Assembly: GCA_963921825.1 (NCBI GenBank)
Contig: OY997588.1
Coordinates: 62,268,617 to 62,332,616, forward strand
Source of the DNA: Erodium maritimum
Taxonomy: Eukaryota; Streptophyta; Magnoliopsida; Geraniales; Geraniaceae
Reading direction: 5' to 3'
Length of the DNA stretch: 64,000 nucleotides
In this document: positions 32,653 to 45,179 of the stretch, in pieces
Numbering within the stretch: position 1 is the stretch's first letter
Layout: each line of letters starts with the position of its first letter
The notes under the pieces: model-generated
Databases searched by the model: none
The model's input: the letters and a program-made list of their open reading frames with translations, nothing else
Told to the model about the DNA's origin: nothing
Translations under genes and position numbers: made by a program

Positions 32653-33600
32653 GATCGGAGAGATAAGCTAAGGCCAACTGTCACGCCCAAAATCCAGTTT
32701 TGACCGAACTCAAGACGCGAACTAAAAGTAATAATAATAAATGAAAATTTAAACGAAATAAACTCCAAAGTTAAGTTCAAACCAATAATTTCGACAACAA
32801 GAGTCAAACGCTCGAAATCCAAGTAATAAGAAGTTTAGTACAAAAAGGAAAGTACGTCTCTAGACCATCCAAACTAGGACTCTCACTAAGCTTCCAAGCT
32901 CCGAGACATCCTCTAAATCAAATCGCGATCAAAACTTGTAGAACAGTAGAAAAGAGGGTGATCTTTCGCTCAGTAGGAAAAAGTAGTAAAGGGAGTGAGC
33001 GATTGATCACTACCACAGATACCTGTCCGATTATGGCATACTAGTAAGACAATAATAAAGACCACTTGAACAAATGACCCAAATACAACGATTGACCCCA
33101 CTCGGGAACAATCCGCAATCAGACTTGATACTAAACCGACACTCAGACACTTCTCCTCAACTATGCCCTTAACCGTTGTCACCCAATCAATTATCACTGG
33201 ATTACGACCACGGTTATCTCTCAACTGACCACGCGTGCGAACTCGCACGGCAAAGCACTGAACTCATGTATAAATGTATTCAAAATCACAGAGGATCACA
33301 TGACAGGAAAAAGTAACCACAGTAAACCAAAACAGATCAACACATAGAGTAATATCATTAGCAACTACTTCCACACTAAGTGTCCCAGAGCAATGCGCCG
33401 GATTCCATAGCCCAGCTCAACCATATCGTACCTAACTCGACATCGGCCTAGATATCTTCCCGGAACACACAGCATCGGGGTGCAACTCATAGCATACCGG
33501 ACCGGAATCCTCCGTCGGTCGGGTATCTTCCCGTAGCACGGGGTACAAATCACATCACACATATCATACCGGAAACTCAACATCGGCATCGGTGCCCTAT

Positions 33601-33775
33601 ACCGGAATCCTCTACGGTATAGACATTGCCCTGGAACACCATCCTCGGCCTAGATATCCTATACCGGAATCCTCTACGGTATAGATATCGTACCGGAACA
33701 CCATCCTCAGTCTAGATATCATATACCGGAATCCTCTACGGTATAGATATCGGACCGGAACACCATCCTCGGCCT
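33601..33775. repeat. Tandem repeat, three 62-bp units
   Basis: Units begin accggaatcctctacggtat at 33601, 33663 and 33725 and include ggaacaccatcctc. The unit contains short inverted words (taccg/cggta). It lies within LTR element 1. Confidence 0.88.
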
Positions 33776-34280
33776 GATAAATTACCCGATCATATCACAA
33801 GGCAATAGTTCATGTCATACCAAACATATCATACCAGACATATCATACCAGACATATCACACCACATCGGTCTATCATTCACCCGATCATATCACACGAC
33901 AATAACTCACACTAACATTCACCACGTTCTCATAGCATATCCTGATCCTTAATTTACAACGGAACATACCACATATCAAACATTACAAACTACTAATCAC
34001 AAACAAGCGCAACCAAAACATAATCCTACAGGCACGACCTAGCCCACATGTGATCCTACATCACAGCAAGTCCCACACTTACGGGCACGACATGGCCCGC
34101 AAGTGGTTCCATATTCAAAAGACTACCCTAGTTATTCACATCCTACATGTGATTCTACAATTATTTCGGTTGTTCGTATCCTATATGAATTCTAGTAACT
34201 TTCCATAATTAAACTGGCATTCGCTACTTTTCCCTACCTCAACCGCTATCCAACACGAACAACCACGAGTCGCCTAGTAG

Positions 34281-36757
34281 TGTCACGCCCAAAATCCGAT
34301 TTTGACCGGACTCGAGACATGACCTAATGTAATAATAAAGTACAAATAAAAGAAAATTAAGTAACTAGAATATCTGAGTAAAAGTTTAACAATACGAGTC
34401 AATGTTCAAATCCAAATGACTAAAAAAAAAGTTTAGTTCATAAACGGAAAATAGACAGTACGTCTCTACTACATAAACCACCCGGATCCTCAAAGATGTT
34501 GAGCCCTGAGACAACCTCTAGGTCTACTCATCAACGAAACCTATAAAAACAATAAACACAAAGGGGGTGAGCTTACGCTCAGTAGGAAAAAGTAGTAAAG
34601 GAAAAAGAACCCCCGCTTCGACAACAAAATCTCCGATTAGTACGATTACCCCAAAAGACAACATAATGAGAGAACAACAGGAATTGCAACAATTAATAAA
34701 ATAACAGATCAAAGGAGACCAACGGGGAGACAACTTATTCACCAATAGAAACCAACTAAGAAACACATGAGTGCCGAAATATAGGTAATTAAACCACAAG
34801 ACTCCGATCCACACACCAACACACATATCGTACCGAAACACGCATCGGCCTAGATATCTTCCCGGAACTCACATCATCGGGGTGAAACAAGCCTTCCCGG
34901 AACACGTAAGACAACAATATATCATACTGGAATGTCCCTCGGCCTAGGTCTTCCCGGAACATGTAGCATCGGGGTGAAACAAGTCTTTCTGGAACACGTA
35001 GCATCGGATAAAACAACAATATACCATACCGGAATGTCCCTCGGCCTAAGTATTCCCGAAACACGTAGCATCGGGGTGAAACAACAATGTAAACATATCG
35101 GACCGGCATACCCCCTCGGTCGGATATCTTCCCAGAAACCCCCTCGGGCAAGTAAACCACAATGACACACAATACCAAACAAATCACAATACAACAACTC
35201 ATGATATCAACCAAGCTTACTGGCATGACTTACCAAACACGTCCCATCGTTCTATCACTCACCCGATCATATCACAAGGCACAATCATATAATCATTCAA
35301 CACAATCATATAATCATTCATATTAATGATCACAATCCAACACAACCACAATCAATCCTAAGGCTCGACATGACCATTCTACCAGCACGACGATTAGCAT
35401 AATTGAAAGCGGTTATTCTAGTGAATCACATCCTATATGCGAACTAAGACTCTTCCGGTTATTATCGTAATTGAAAGCGGTTATTCTAGTGAATCACATC
35501 CTATATGCAAACTAGGACCTTTCCGGTTATTATCATCCTATATACATACTATTAACATTCAATAATTAAAAGCGGAAGTTTACTACTCTTCCCTACCTCG
35601 AAAGCTTTCCAAAGCTCACTCACACAACCGGCGTGTAGTCCCCTCCTCCGAGCTCGAGATCAAGGTCTAGGAACATGAATTAACACGAGTGGTTTTAAGA
35701 GGCAAACATCTAAGTTAAAACCCCCAAACAAACGGTTCAAGATAACCTTTCGAATTAACGAAAAACACACAAAAAGAAGCTAAAATAGGGCCAAAACTGG
35801 TGTGCCACGGTTTGGGTCACGGAGCCAGGAGGCTCCCCGTCACGGATGACGTCACGGATCCGTGACGTCCCAGACTTGTTTCGTCCTTCTTCTTTCTCCA
35901 GCCTCCTTTCCTCGAAATTAACACCCAAAACTCCAAAACAGTCACATAACTTCAATCCTTCACTACCCAAAGTGGGATTCATCAAAACAACAATTACCCA
36001 AGAGATTTCCAACTCAAAAACAACCAAAAACCAAAGATTTCTACATAAATCAATCATCTACTTCTCTAAAACATCATCTAACAACATAGAACTCAAAATC
36101 TAGATAGTTTAAGCAATTTCCATGAAAACCCATAACTTGAAATGAATTGAAATGAGATTGTGATAGTGTACTTACCTTTAGAATGATGAGACGATGAAGA
36201 TCATGGGCTTTTTGAGAAGATTAGATGAAGAAAAGGCTTGAAAGGGGCTCCTTTTCTCTTGCTTCCTCTTCAAGCTTCAATGGAAGCTCTTCTTCTTCCT
36301 CTCCTTGTGATTTTCGGCCAGCACAAATGAAGTGGCTGAAATGTGCTCCCAATTGCTTTAAAAACCTAATTTAATGAAAGTCCAATAATGCCCCTTAGGT
36401 CCAATTCTTCTATTTTGGCTTATGTGAGGGTAAATGGGTCATTCAAGACCCATTTCTTCTCCTCCAAACCACTATGGACACATGTCCAAGTGGGGACCAC
36501 CTTGTCCTTAATTATTTCCAGCACCACTAACATAATTAAATTTAGTCGATAAATGGTCGTCGTTTGACCAAAAGTTGACTTTTTCGCAAAGATAGCCAAA
36601 TGAAATGAAATGACCTAACTAAGCTAACCGTAACGACGGCTAAGCTTTTTGGGTCCCGGAAAGGTCCCGAATGACTCCCGGAGTCATCGGTTGACTTTTC
36701 CGGCCGAAAGTCAAACTTCGCCAAAAATCGCCGGTTCGACCGGGGGCGGTTCTTACG
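34281..36757. mobile_element. Solo long LTR, element 2, nested in element 1 with 5-bp TSD
   Basis: TGTCACGCCCAAAATCC at 34281 to ggcggttcttacg at 36757, 2,477 bp. The TSD is agtag (34276-34280) and agtaa (36758-36762), one mismatch; the end is TTACG where the family ends TTACA. It shares with 40846-43670 the block acggctaagctttttgg followed by gttgacttttcc near the 3' end. No internal domain or second LTR exists, so it is a solo LTR left by LTR-LTR recombination. Degenerate ~100-bp repeats (about 34846-35130, words tcggcctagg and catcggggtgaaacaa) are internal. Confidence 0.85.
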
Positions 36758-36920
36758 AGTAACCTCCTCCCCCGTGATCGGGAAAAACGTCTAAGATCAC
36801 AAAGTAATACGAGAATTAACAATAATTCAAGGGTGGTTTAAAGAGAGAACACCCAAATTACCCCCGACAAGAAAGCACAGACCGTATAGTAAACCGGGCA
36901 GGAACAAGGCCCGTTCCAGG

Positions 36921-37090
36921 CCGCTTAGAGGGCCGGTCAGAGGCCCTCTCCGTGCCGCTCAGAGGGCCGGTCATAGGCCCTCTCCGTGTAGCTCAGAGGG
37001 CCGGTCAGAGGCCCTCTCCGTGCCGCTCAGAGGGCCGGTCAGAGGCCCTCTCCGTGCCCATCAGAGGGCCGGTCAGAGGCCCTTTCCGTG
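36921..37090. repeat. Tandem repeat, five 34-bp hairpin-forming units
   Basis: Units start at 36921, 36955, 36989, 37023 and 37057. Each contains agagggccggtcagaggccc, whose arms agagggcc and ggccctct are self-complementary, so every unit can form a stem-loop. They are near-identical, implying recent amplification inside LTR element 1. Confidence 0.92.
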
Positions 37091-37599
37091 CCGCTCTGGG
37101 CAGCCTCCTTCTTCTTCTTCCCTCAACTTCGTCCCCACAAATAAAAACCTCCAAAACTCCATTGTTAACCTCCAAAACATCCTAATTCAGTCTCAAAAAC
37201 CCCAAAACTTCAAACCCAAAGTTGGGTTTCATCCAATTAACAAAAAACCAATTAGTTTCCATCACAAACTTCCACTCTTCCACCATAAATCATTCATTTA
37301 GTCAAGGAAGAGCTTAAATCCCTTACTTCCCAAGTTATTTCATCCATTTTCTATCAAACCCACAACTAGGTTTTCATCAAAAGGCTGTTTTATTGAGTGC
37401 TCACCTTAGAAATAAAGAGGGGATGAGAAATATGAAGGTTTGGAGAAGATTTGTGGTGGAAATCAAGCAAAGGTCTCCCTTTTCTTCCCTTTCTTCTTCT
37501 TCAAGCAATGGAGCTCCACTCTCTCTCTCTTGGGATAGAAATCAATGGGATTTAGATTTAAGATGGTTCAAAGAAGAAGGGGGGCAAGAATAGAGATCT

Positions 37600-38645
37600 A
37601 TTTGTTTAATTCTCAAAGGCATTCATCTTGGTTCAAATGAGGATAGATTGATTTGGAGTTTTGACAAAAATGGTCTTTTAGTGAAAAATTTGTATAGCTT
37701 ACTTGCACATCAAGGCAACCTCATTTTTTTTGTCTCCAAGCCTTCCTCCTAAAATAACAGTATTTTGTTGGTTGGGTTTGTCTTGATACAATCCCTTTCA
37801 AATGATTTCTGAAAGGAAGAGGTTTTCACTTTTCTCTTTAGAATACGATTTGTCTTGTATGCTCCTAGGATTTTGATGATGGCTCTCATATTCTACTATA
37901 TTGTTCAAGAACATAAAAGGTGTAGAGCATGATTGTAGTCTGTTGGTAGATATCTTGGGTTGTTCCTGTCAATTTGAAGCAATAATATGCTTTTAGAACA
38001 ATATTCTAAAATCTTGTGCTGGAACTTATGGTTATCAAGAAATGTCCTAACCTTCCAAGGTTTGAGGCTATCACCTAAGGATATTTTCTTCAAAATTCTT
38101 AATCAAGTCTATGGGAAGAAATTCAAGAATATTGGCTTCCATTTTTCTTTTCAAGCTTGGAGCAATTTCCGAAGGTCTTGTGTTATGAGAAAATCTACCT
38201 TACTCTCTACTATGTTATAATTTTTTGTCATACAATTTGGAATTTTATAAGCTTATGTTCGAGTGTATGGCTAATATGAGTTGTAAAACAGTCTTGGCTC
38301 ATGTTTTTTTTTTCTGTACTTGGTGATTTTTGAGGGACTAGATTCTGTTTGTGTGTTAAGGGTCTCGTTGCTGTTGTAAATCTCTACAGTCCCTTAGGCT
38401 TACCAAATCTTAGTTATACGAAAGAGACTACGTTTGTTAGTAGCTCCTTAGCTTGATTCGGCATCTTCTCTGCTCCGGTATATTCCGAGGAACCCTTAAC
38501 TTAAGAAAGAAAAGTTCTTTTTTTTGTTTTGTGTGGTTATGAGTTATTGTTTAGGTAGATTCTGTAGTTAGAATCCATTTTTTGTACTCCTTGTCATCTT
38601 CTGAAGAGCTTTAATCTATATTTTCTATTACTGATTAAAGAAAAG
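37600..38645 (+). pseudogene. LINE ORF2 3' fragment (zf-RVT)
   Basis: The reading EDRLIWSFDKNGLLVKN at about 37640 is the usual start of the zf-RVT region after RT. WNLWLSRNVLTFQG near 38020 is the conserved downstream block. Frames break repeatedly. The region ends at an A-rich tail (about 38632-38645). The 5' side is joined to the truncated LTR element 1. Confidence 0.65.
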
Positions 38646-39335
38646 CACCGACCTGTTTTTTTTAAGACTTCACGGCCTCGTGAGTTGTCTCATTTAGTAT
38701 ATACATCATTGTAGAAAGGCTCTTGGCCAAAAAAGCTAAGTCGTCACCCTAGAGAAATTTGAACTAACTAGTGGTGACGTAGTCTCAAATCAGAGAAAGA
38801 GACAGTTGTTTTCATAGCAAGAAAAGATCACGATTTCATTTAATACTTCAAAAACAACAAATGAACGACTAGTTACATTAGGACGACTCATAATCATTAT
38901 GTGGTTTCCCCTTTAATTCGTTGACTTTGCACATACACGACACAAAATTTCTTGTTAATGTCGCGCTTATATCACCTCCAAGATATATGAACTTTCACTC
39001 CACCTGAAACTAATATGTCCAACGAAAGGAAAATGATCGCCGGTATTAAAAGTTTCAAAACCGACGATTCTTATATTCGCTGTTGTTGAAATTTCAACAT
39101 TGACGATCATTATATTCGTGGATGTTGAATGTTTCAATACGGACGATTCATATATTCGTCGGTGTTGAATGTTACAATTGTTGGACAAAAGTGAGTTTAG
39201 ACAAATGGAAATGGTCAACTTGACGCTCAATTATATATACGATCGGCTCACCCTAGAACTATGGAAAGATTAGTTTCGTGTTCTAGGAAGTGAGGCCTTT
39301 CCAACGAGATATTAGGAGGTCTAAACGGACAAGAG
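38646..39335. repeat. Non-coding repeat region with ~40-bp tandem units
   Basis: Between about 39040 and 39175 a ~40-bp unit (tgttgaa-gtttcaa, then gacgatt, then atattcg) recurs at least three times. The preceding part (38885-38975) resembles 1755-1845. The pattern suggests subterminal repeats of a DNA transposon or part of an LTR; termini were not found. Confidence 0.5.
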
Positions 39336-39924
39336 GTGAATGAGAAATTAAAGCTCAAAGATCACCCGTTGAACTTAGTTGTTGAGAAAATTGCAAATGA
39401 ACAATACATCATTCTTGTGTTGTCCCACATCGAAAGATTGCTAAACTTTCATTGGGTTTATATAGTGTACAATACCGAAAAATATAAGAATCGTCGGTCA
39501 AGTTTACTAGATTCATTTATGTCACACCAACAACCACGTTTTTGAACCATAAAACCTAATTTCTCTTCTTCCCCCTCATCATAACATCATTTCTGCATAT
39601 TTCCTCTCTCCCAAATCCATATTTTCTTACAATAACTTTTTTCTCCCACAAATTCTTGATTTGGAAGACGTTGAGGGATATATTAGGTATTTGAAGCTAG
39701 AAATATGGTATATATTCCCAATCTTTGTTAGATATAAGTAAATTGGGGTTTAAGAATTGATATGAAGAAAATGAGTTTTATCGTTCATTTGTTAATTAGA
39801 ACATAATATAAGTTATAGATTGTTTGGAGTTGATGCATATATAATGTTAATAAATATTAGTATTGGTTTAATTAGTTAATTTTTTAGAATATTTATTAAA
39901 TTTTGTGTTTGAGAAGTGTACATT
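39336..39924. other. AT-rich intergenic, no gene seen
   Basis: Only short chance frames are present. No RNA gene or transposon ends were recognised. Confidence 0.4.
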
Positions 39925-40461
39925 TTTTTTATTCAATGAAGATATTTTATTAATAGAATATGGTCGAAAGCACCATTATATGATGATGAAAACGAGCTGA
40001 AACAGCATGGTATATAGTTTCGATGACAATCGAAACACTAATCTTATAACTAAAAGACCCAGTGTGTACCAGGGAAATTTAAAGGGTGGTTCCCTATTCC
40101 ATCTCTGTATGGCGCCATGTCTTTTTATGTTATTACCCATCTCGACTTGACCAGCTATGTTGTGTCGCAACAAGAAGGCAATGCGTAATGTCGATCGGTC
40201 AGGGTGTATCTCCTCAGTGACACTCCGACATTGTTTAAACAAATCATTGGGATCCGCGAGGCAATCCAGCATGTCTCGCTGTTTCTTCATGCTGTTTGTC
40301 CTCACTATTTGTAGTCGCAACCGTGGATTACATACTACCTAGAACATAGGTTACTGAGTAATTCAAATATTGGGATGGAACATCCCAACGGGGTCTAGGA
40401 TCCGATACCTAAAGGAAGGAGGATCGTCCTAATCAGCTGATCGCGAGACCTTCTTGGCCAC
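39925..40461 (-). mobile_element. LINE-like 3' fragment, reverse orientation
   Basis: A T run (39925-39932) then attttattaatagaatatggt, resembling the 3' end near 63225. A 114-codon minus frame (40320-39976) has no recognised domain. It is cut on the right by the LTR beginning at 40462. Confidence 0.4.
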
Positions 40462-41715
40462 TGTTAGTCGTAGTGCCCGTAGTTCTAAATGTCCAAATGT
40501 ATATATCATCGTTAGCAATAAAATTAAAACGACATTATATTACTTACGTGTTACAGTAATATATCTATGTGTGCTCTGATCTATGCCCACAATGTGAATA
40601 TAACCATAGATCGAGATAGATCACACTCGATGGGTCCCTAGTCAACAAAGCTTCACTAGAAGCGACTAGTATGAAAGATGACTCCTTATGGCTTACATTC
40701 TATTAGTCATTGGAATGAGATTCCGATGTCTGATCATAGATATCATGTGGGACATGATATTGGACAACCCAACATGAATATGTGCCATAGATCAAGTCAT
40801 GAACATATTCATTGTCGTAGCTTGTCATGTATCCTTGTCCCAAGGTGTCAGGCCCCGAATTCAGTAGGACCGAACCCGGAACGCGGACGGTGAAACAATA
40901 AAACCATTTTCAAACATTTTAATAAAACCGCTTAAAATCACCACTTTGAGTTAATCAAAATAATATTTTACAACTGAAACTACGTCCAAAACAAGCGGAC
41001 AATAACCAAAGCGTACGTCGCTAAACTCCCAAAAAAACCGGACTTCCACTCCCAGCTCTTCAAGCTTCGAGAGCTCTCCTAGTCCGTCTCACGACCAGTA
41101 CCTGTAGGAAAAGCAGCTAAGGGTAAGTGTTTCGCTCACCACCACGGATACCAGACTGACTACGGCATACTAGCAGAAATGCCGGGAACACCAACAACAA
41201 ACAAAACACCGGGGACTACTATCCCAAACTCAAATTAGACTGACGGTCACGCAAAACGACTACTAAACTTTCCCAACCAACTCAAACTCGGACGCGTAAT
41301 GTAGACCCGACACAGCGGTTACGACCTCAACCCAAAACGCAAATAATAACCACGCAACACCCAAGATCACAAAGGATCGCACACAATAATCAAGATCACA
41401 AAGGATCGCACTCCAGCTACTCAGTGTCGGTTGCTAACCGGCTGAGCTTGAGCCTGCCCCACGCAACTTTCCCCGACACGCAGTCGGGCCAGGCGGTCGA
41501 CCTGTTCGCGATATATACAGCAATACTTTTCCGATAGCTAGTCGGAAGGGGAGCCGCCCTTCATCGCAGAAGAATGCACAACTTTACCGATGGTTAGTCG
41601 GAAGGCTAGCCAACCCCCACGCGCGCGACCACAGGACCCATTTTCTGTCAGGCGGGCCCCAACCTCCATGCAATCACAGTCATCACCCAAGGTTCAACAA
41701 ATAGTGACAACACAG

Positions 41716-42047
41716 GTTTAACACCCCACACTTACACATGGCAACCCACGACACACGAAACAGTATCACACGGGTTCAACACCCCAAAGGCACACCTGAC
41801 CACCCACGACACACAAACAGTAAAAACATGGGTTCAACACCCCAAAGGCACACATGGCCACCCACGACACACAAACAGTAAAATACGGGTTCAACACCCC
41901 AAAGGCACACATGGCCACCCACGACACACAAAAAGTAAAATACGGCTTCAACACCCCAAAGGCACACCTGACCACCCACGACGCACAAACAGTAAAAATA
42001 CGGGTTCAACTCCCCACAGGCACTCATGGCCACCCACAAACACAAAC
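41716..42047. repeat. Tandem repeat, about six 57-58-bp units
   Basis: Units share gttcaacaccccaaaggcac and acccacgacacacaaacagt; the gttcaac word recurs at 41774, 41832, 41889, about 41946 and 42004. The long minus-strand frames here (for example 42054-41776) are products of the repeat, not genes. Confidence 0.9.
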
Positions 42048-42061
42048 AATTCAATCAACCT

Positions 42062-42262
42062 TCGGGCACAACTAAATGCCACCAGTTTTTCTATTGTTCG
42101 ATATGTTCACTTATCCTACGACACTACTAAGTGTCACATGCATTTCTATAGTTTGATACGTTCACGTATCCTACGACACCACTAAGTGTCGCCTGCATTT
42201 CTATTGTACGATAAATTTACTTATCCTACGACACCACTAAGTGTCACATGCATTTCTACTAT
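42062..42262. repeat. Tandem repeat, about 3.6 units of 55 bp
   Basis: tcctacgacac recurs at 42114, 42169 and 42224, with ccactaagtgtcacatgc and atttctat in each unit. Confidence 0.9.
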
Positions 42263-44564
42263 TAACTTTCCCTAGTCAAGGCCGAGATCAGGCTACTTTT
42301 CCCTACCTCGTAACGCTTTCCCAAAAGTCCACGCCCAAGCTCCGGCGCGCTCGCGATCACTCGCCTAGCCTCCCATTTCCGTGGTCGGCGGCACGATCTA
42401 ACAAGAACACAACTAAAATACTTTTTAAGTTCGCAGGCAAAGCTGAATTTTAAAGAATTAGACGCCCAAACGCAGCCCCGGTAATGTCGATCACTCCCAA
42501 ACTTCCCAATTACTCGAAATTGTCAACAACGGTCCCGGAAAGGCCCGATTCGCCCGGCTCGGCGAATCTTCCCGGGATTGGAAAACGCCCTTCCGGGCTC
42601 CGAAAATTCCCGTTTTCGTTTCTACGATCTTAGAATAATTCAAGGGTTCCAATGCAATCGACGGAATCAATTTCCGACTTCCGAGCGATTTAATTCGCGT
42701 TTAAAGTTTCTAAACCCGAAATTCCCAATTTCCACAATTTAATCCCATATTTCGTTCCGGGTGTGAATTATCGATTCGGGGATCGTCCAAAACCACCCAA
42801 ACACGAAAAACCCGAGGCCCGGGCAAGTGGGCCCCACACGGCCACAATGGAAAATTTTCCTTTTCGCCCCAAAACGTTCCTAACGAACCCCAAACCTCAA
42901 CCATTCGTCTTTAAACCAATTCTAACCAAAACCCAACCTTAAACAAACCGTTTAAACTCAAACCCTAAAATTCAAACGTACCAAAACGAGAAAAGAATGG
43001 GTTCTCATCGTAGAGAATGACGAGGGGAGTTCGAATCCGCAGTCGTTAAGACGATTCGTCGGTCGGATCGTCGGGAAATCATCAAAAACCCTCACTTTCT
43101 TTTCCCTTTTCTCCTTCCTCCTTCTCTCTTCTTTTTCTCTTTTTTTTCTCTCTCCTCCTTTTTTTGTAAATTGCCGAATAGCCCTCATGGTCTTCCTTTT
43201 GTTTTGTTCAAAAATAACAACTACCACCACTTGTGTAACAAGTGGCAAGTGGGTCCCACCCTTCTAAACAATATCTTTGCAGATATTTTTCTGTCAGATT
43301 CGCGAAATTCGGCCGTCTCGGGCCCCGAACAAATCCATTTTCCAAGAAATTACGAAATTTCACGTGCTACAAGGAAACGCCCCAACTAAGACCGCTGTAA
43401 CAACGGCTAAGCTTTTTGGATCCAAAACGGGCCTCCAACGGACCAAAACGTCGCTCGGTTGACTTTTCCAACAAAAAGTCAACCTTTCCCAAATTGGTCA
43501 AAAGTTGCCCTGAGTCCCCCAGAACTCACTTTGGTCGATATCCGGGTGAACTTAAGTCCGATATGACCCTCAGGGTCAAATTTAGGTTCATTTAGGTGTC
43601 TGTCCCAAAATTTAAAATTTTTCTGTTTTTCCGCCGATTTGATCGGCGTTGACCAGGAGCGGTTCTTACACAAGGAGTCTTTATGATTGCTATGCAGTAA
43701 ACAACTGAGTTTAACCTGAGCCTAACATTTTTCGTAACATGGCTTCCATAACGACCATGATTAGCTTGGGGACGGACTACATGAGTGACACGAAAGATGG
43801 CTAAGGGATTTATCCCTCATACTACGGTATGGGAAAGATATCAGTTCTCGGGCGCTTGATCGAGATTGACTGAAAGAATAGCATGGCCATGCACATGATA
43901 TTGGGTATCATATATTCAGTCATCTCACATATCAAGGAACAATGATTGAGAATAATAAGGATGATGGCTCTATGCCTTATCTCAATCAGGATATCGGAGA
44001 TAAAAGGATCATGATAGGGACGACGAAAAGGTTAGAATCGACATGGTCGATTCGTTATGCAGTGTCAGGCAATACTAAAGTTTCGTTAGTTGCCACTTAA
44101 ATAGGATCAAGTAAAATGGGATTTTACGTTGATCTATTAACATGCATAAGCCTAAGGGTCGCACCGGAGGGTGAAACTCATTGACACATTTATGGAGAAT
44201 GGTGAAAAGGGAGTTGTCTCGGGACATGACCAAAATTGGGTTTTGGGTCATGTGCCCGTAAGTGAATGGGACTTTACGGATCGAGACAAGGCTTGGAGTC
44301 TTGGGATTGATCACATCGGATAATGTTGGACATTTCCGATATGAAAGTCTTGGAGGCGATGAGCACGTCACGGGACCTCGTTGGGAATGGCCACGGGCCA
44401 TGTTCCAAGAGGCCCATGAGAGGCCCATGCAACCAAGGCCTATGGAACTAATTAATCAAGTCTTTATTAATTAGTATTAAATAAGCAAGACAAGGTTTAA
44501 GGTGTTGACGATTCACCACCTAACCCCATCTTGTGTAGCCATACTTTGTCCTATTTATACCTTA

Positions 44565-45060
44565 CTTGTCACCATACTTGTCTCATCTTCGGGGTATGCT
44601 GTCGGCGCCCTAGTATAGGGCAATGGTGGGTCATATCTTGTCGGTCTTTATTTTTCCGCTTCACGGATAGGTGTCTTGAGCGATGCCTTCGTTGGCTCAG
44701 CGGATAGCGGGTTCCTCCATTGTGTCCATGGTTCGAGTAAACTTACTCGATGGTAAGCGAAGAGATTCCGCTGTAAGTCATTCTGGGGGCTAGCTATATA
44801 TCATCTCATGGGGAATTTTAAGACGATGGTTGCTATTGGGATGGATTCCTCTCTCAGGGGTATCCAGGGTCCCCATCATACCGAACGGGTGATAGTGGGA
44901 CAGCGAGATGTCATCGGCGATTGAGGACGTACCTGTTGTGAGTCCATCGGTGGTAACAACGGTAGGAACGGTCGGAGAAGAGGCCATAAAGGAAGAGATG
45001 GTAGCTATGTTCGCATAGATTTTTAAGGGAGATTGGGAGAGAAACCCTAGGTTTCATATA
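44565..45060 (-). pseudogene. LINE ORF1 5' end, reverse orientation
   Basis: The sense strand starts near 45060 (gaaacctagggtttctctcc), then an ATG at 44987 reads MASSPTVPTVVTTDGLTTGT, an N-terminus similar in style to ORF1 of the 23255-24110 fragment. The frame ends at 44790 and is lost by about 44580, where it meets the truncated LTR. There is no DUF4283. Confidence 0.5.
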
Positions 45061-45179
45061 TCAATTGTTCGAGAAGTGTACATATGATTGAATTATTTAT
45101 CATAGAAATGAGTAAATTATTATTAGGATTGAAACGACGTTTAATATTTTTTTTATTGTGGTCTTAAACTGTTTTTCGT

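Larger units (their letters stand above)
32679..37595. mobile_element. Long LTR element 1 (TGTCACGCCC family), split by element 2 and 3'-truncated
   Basis: It starts TGTCACGCCCAAAATCC after a flank ending ccaac. It is interrupted at 34280 by the second LTR and resumes at 36763 (cctcctcccccg), matching the order of blocks in the related LTR at 40846-43670 (tttccctacctc, then ctcgcctag-cctcc). It fades out near 37595 into LINE ORF2 sequence, so the distal ~600 bp are missing. It carries a 62-bp tandem repeat (33601-33775) and a 34-bp repeat (36921-37090). There is no gag-pol. Its length and TG...CA ends suit long LTRs of Ty3-type elements; the lineage is unproven and orientation cannot be fixed from a solo LTR. 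Confidence 0.75.
40846..43670. mobile_element. Solo long LTR, element 3, with exact 5-bp TSD
   Basis: It begins TGTCAGGCCCCGAATTC and ends GGAGCGGTTCTTACA, 2,825 bp, flanked by the exact TSD caagg (40841-40845 and 43671-43675). Removing it restores the family A LTR perfectly, proving the boundaries. It is related to elements 1 and 2 by the ttccctacctcg block, the acggctaagctttttgg block and the terminal ggttcttac. It contains its own minisatellites (41716-42047 and 42062-42262). A purine/pyrimidine-biased ttc/ctt tract lies at 43090-43165. No coding domain. Confidence 0.93.
40462..44560 (+). mobile_element. LTR family A copy, split by a solo LTR and 3'-truncated
   Basis: TGTTAGTCGTAG at 40462 begins a sequence collinear with the complete LTR at 46835-48470. 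It is interrupted exactly after caagg at 40845 and resumes at 43671 (caaggagtctttatgatt). It stays homologous (ctcgggacatgaccaaaa, gagcacgtcacgggacct) to about 44560, then is replaced by unrelated LINE DNA. Some 350-400 bp of the LTR 3' end and all internal sequence are missing. Confidence 0.85.

Noticed and set aside
36952..37301. Plus-strand frames with repeated Arg/Gly/Pro peptides
   Set aside because: Products of the 34-bp repeat in an LTR; the 34-bp period shifts frame with each unit.
41716..42047. CRISPR-like array of regularly spaced repeats
   Set aside because: Whole ~58-bp units repeat with no unique spacers, inside a plant LTR; this is a minisatellite.
41766..42054. Cys/Val-rich minus-strand open frames of 69 and 92 codons
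   Set aside because: They are read-through of the 58-bp tandem repeat inside a solo LTR, with the same peptide in register with each unit.
44693..44740. tRNA-like A box (tggctcagcgg) and B box (ggttcgag), suggesting a SINE
   Set aside because: Box spacing is short, the B box lacks the final CC, no tRNA fold or A/T-rich SINE tail follows, and the region reads as LINE ORF1 on the other strand.
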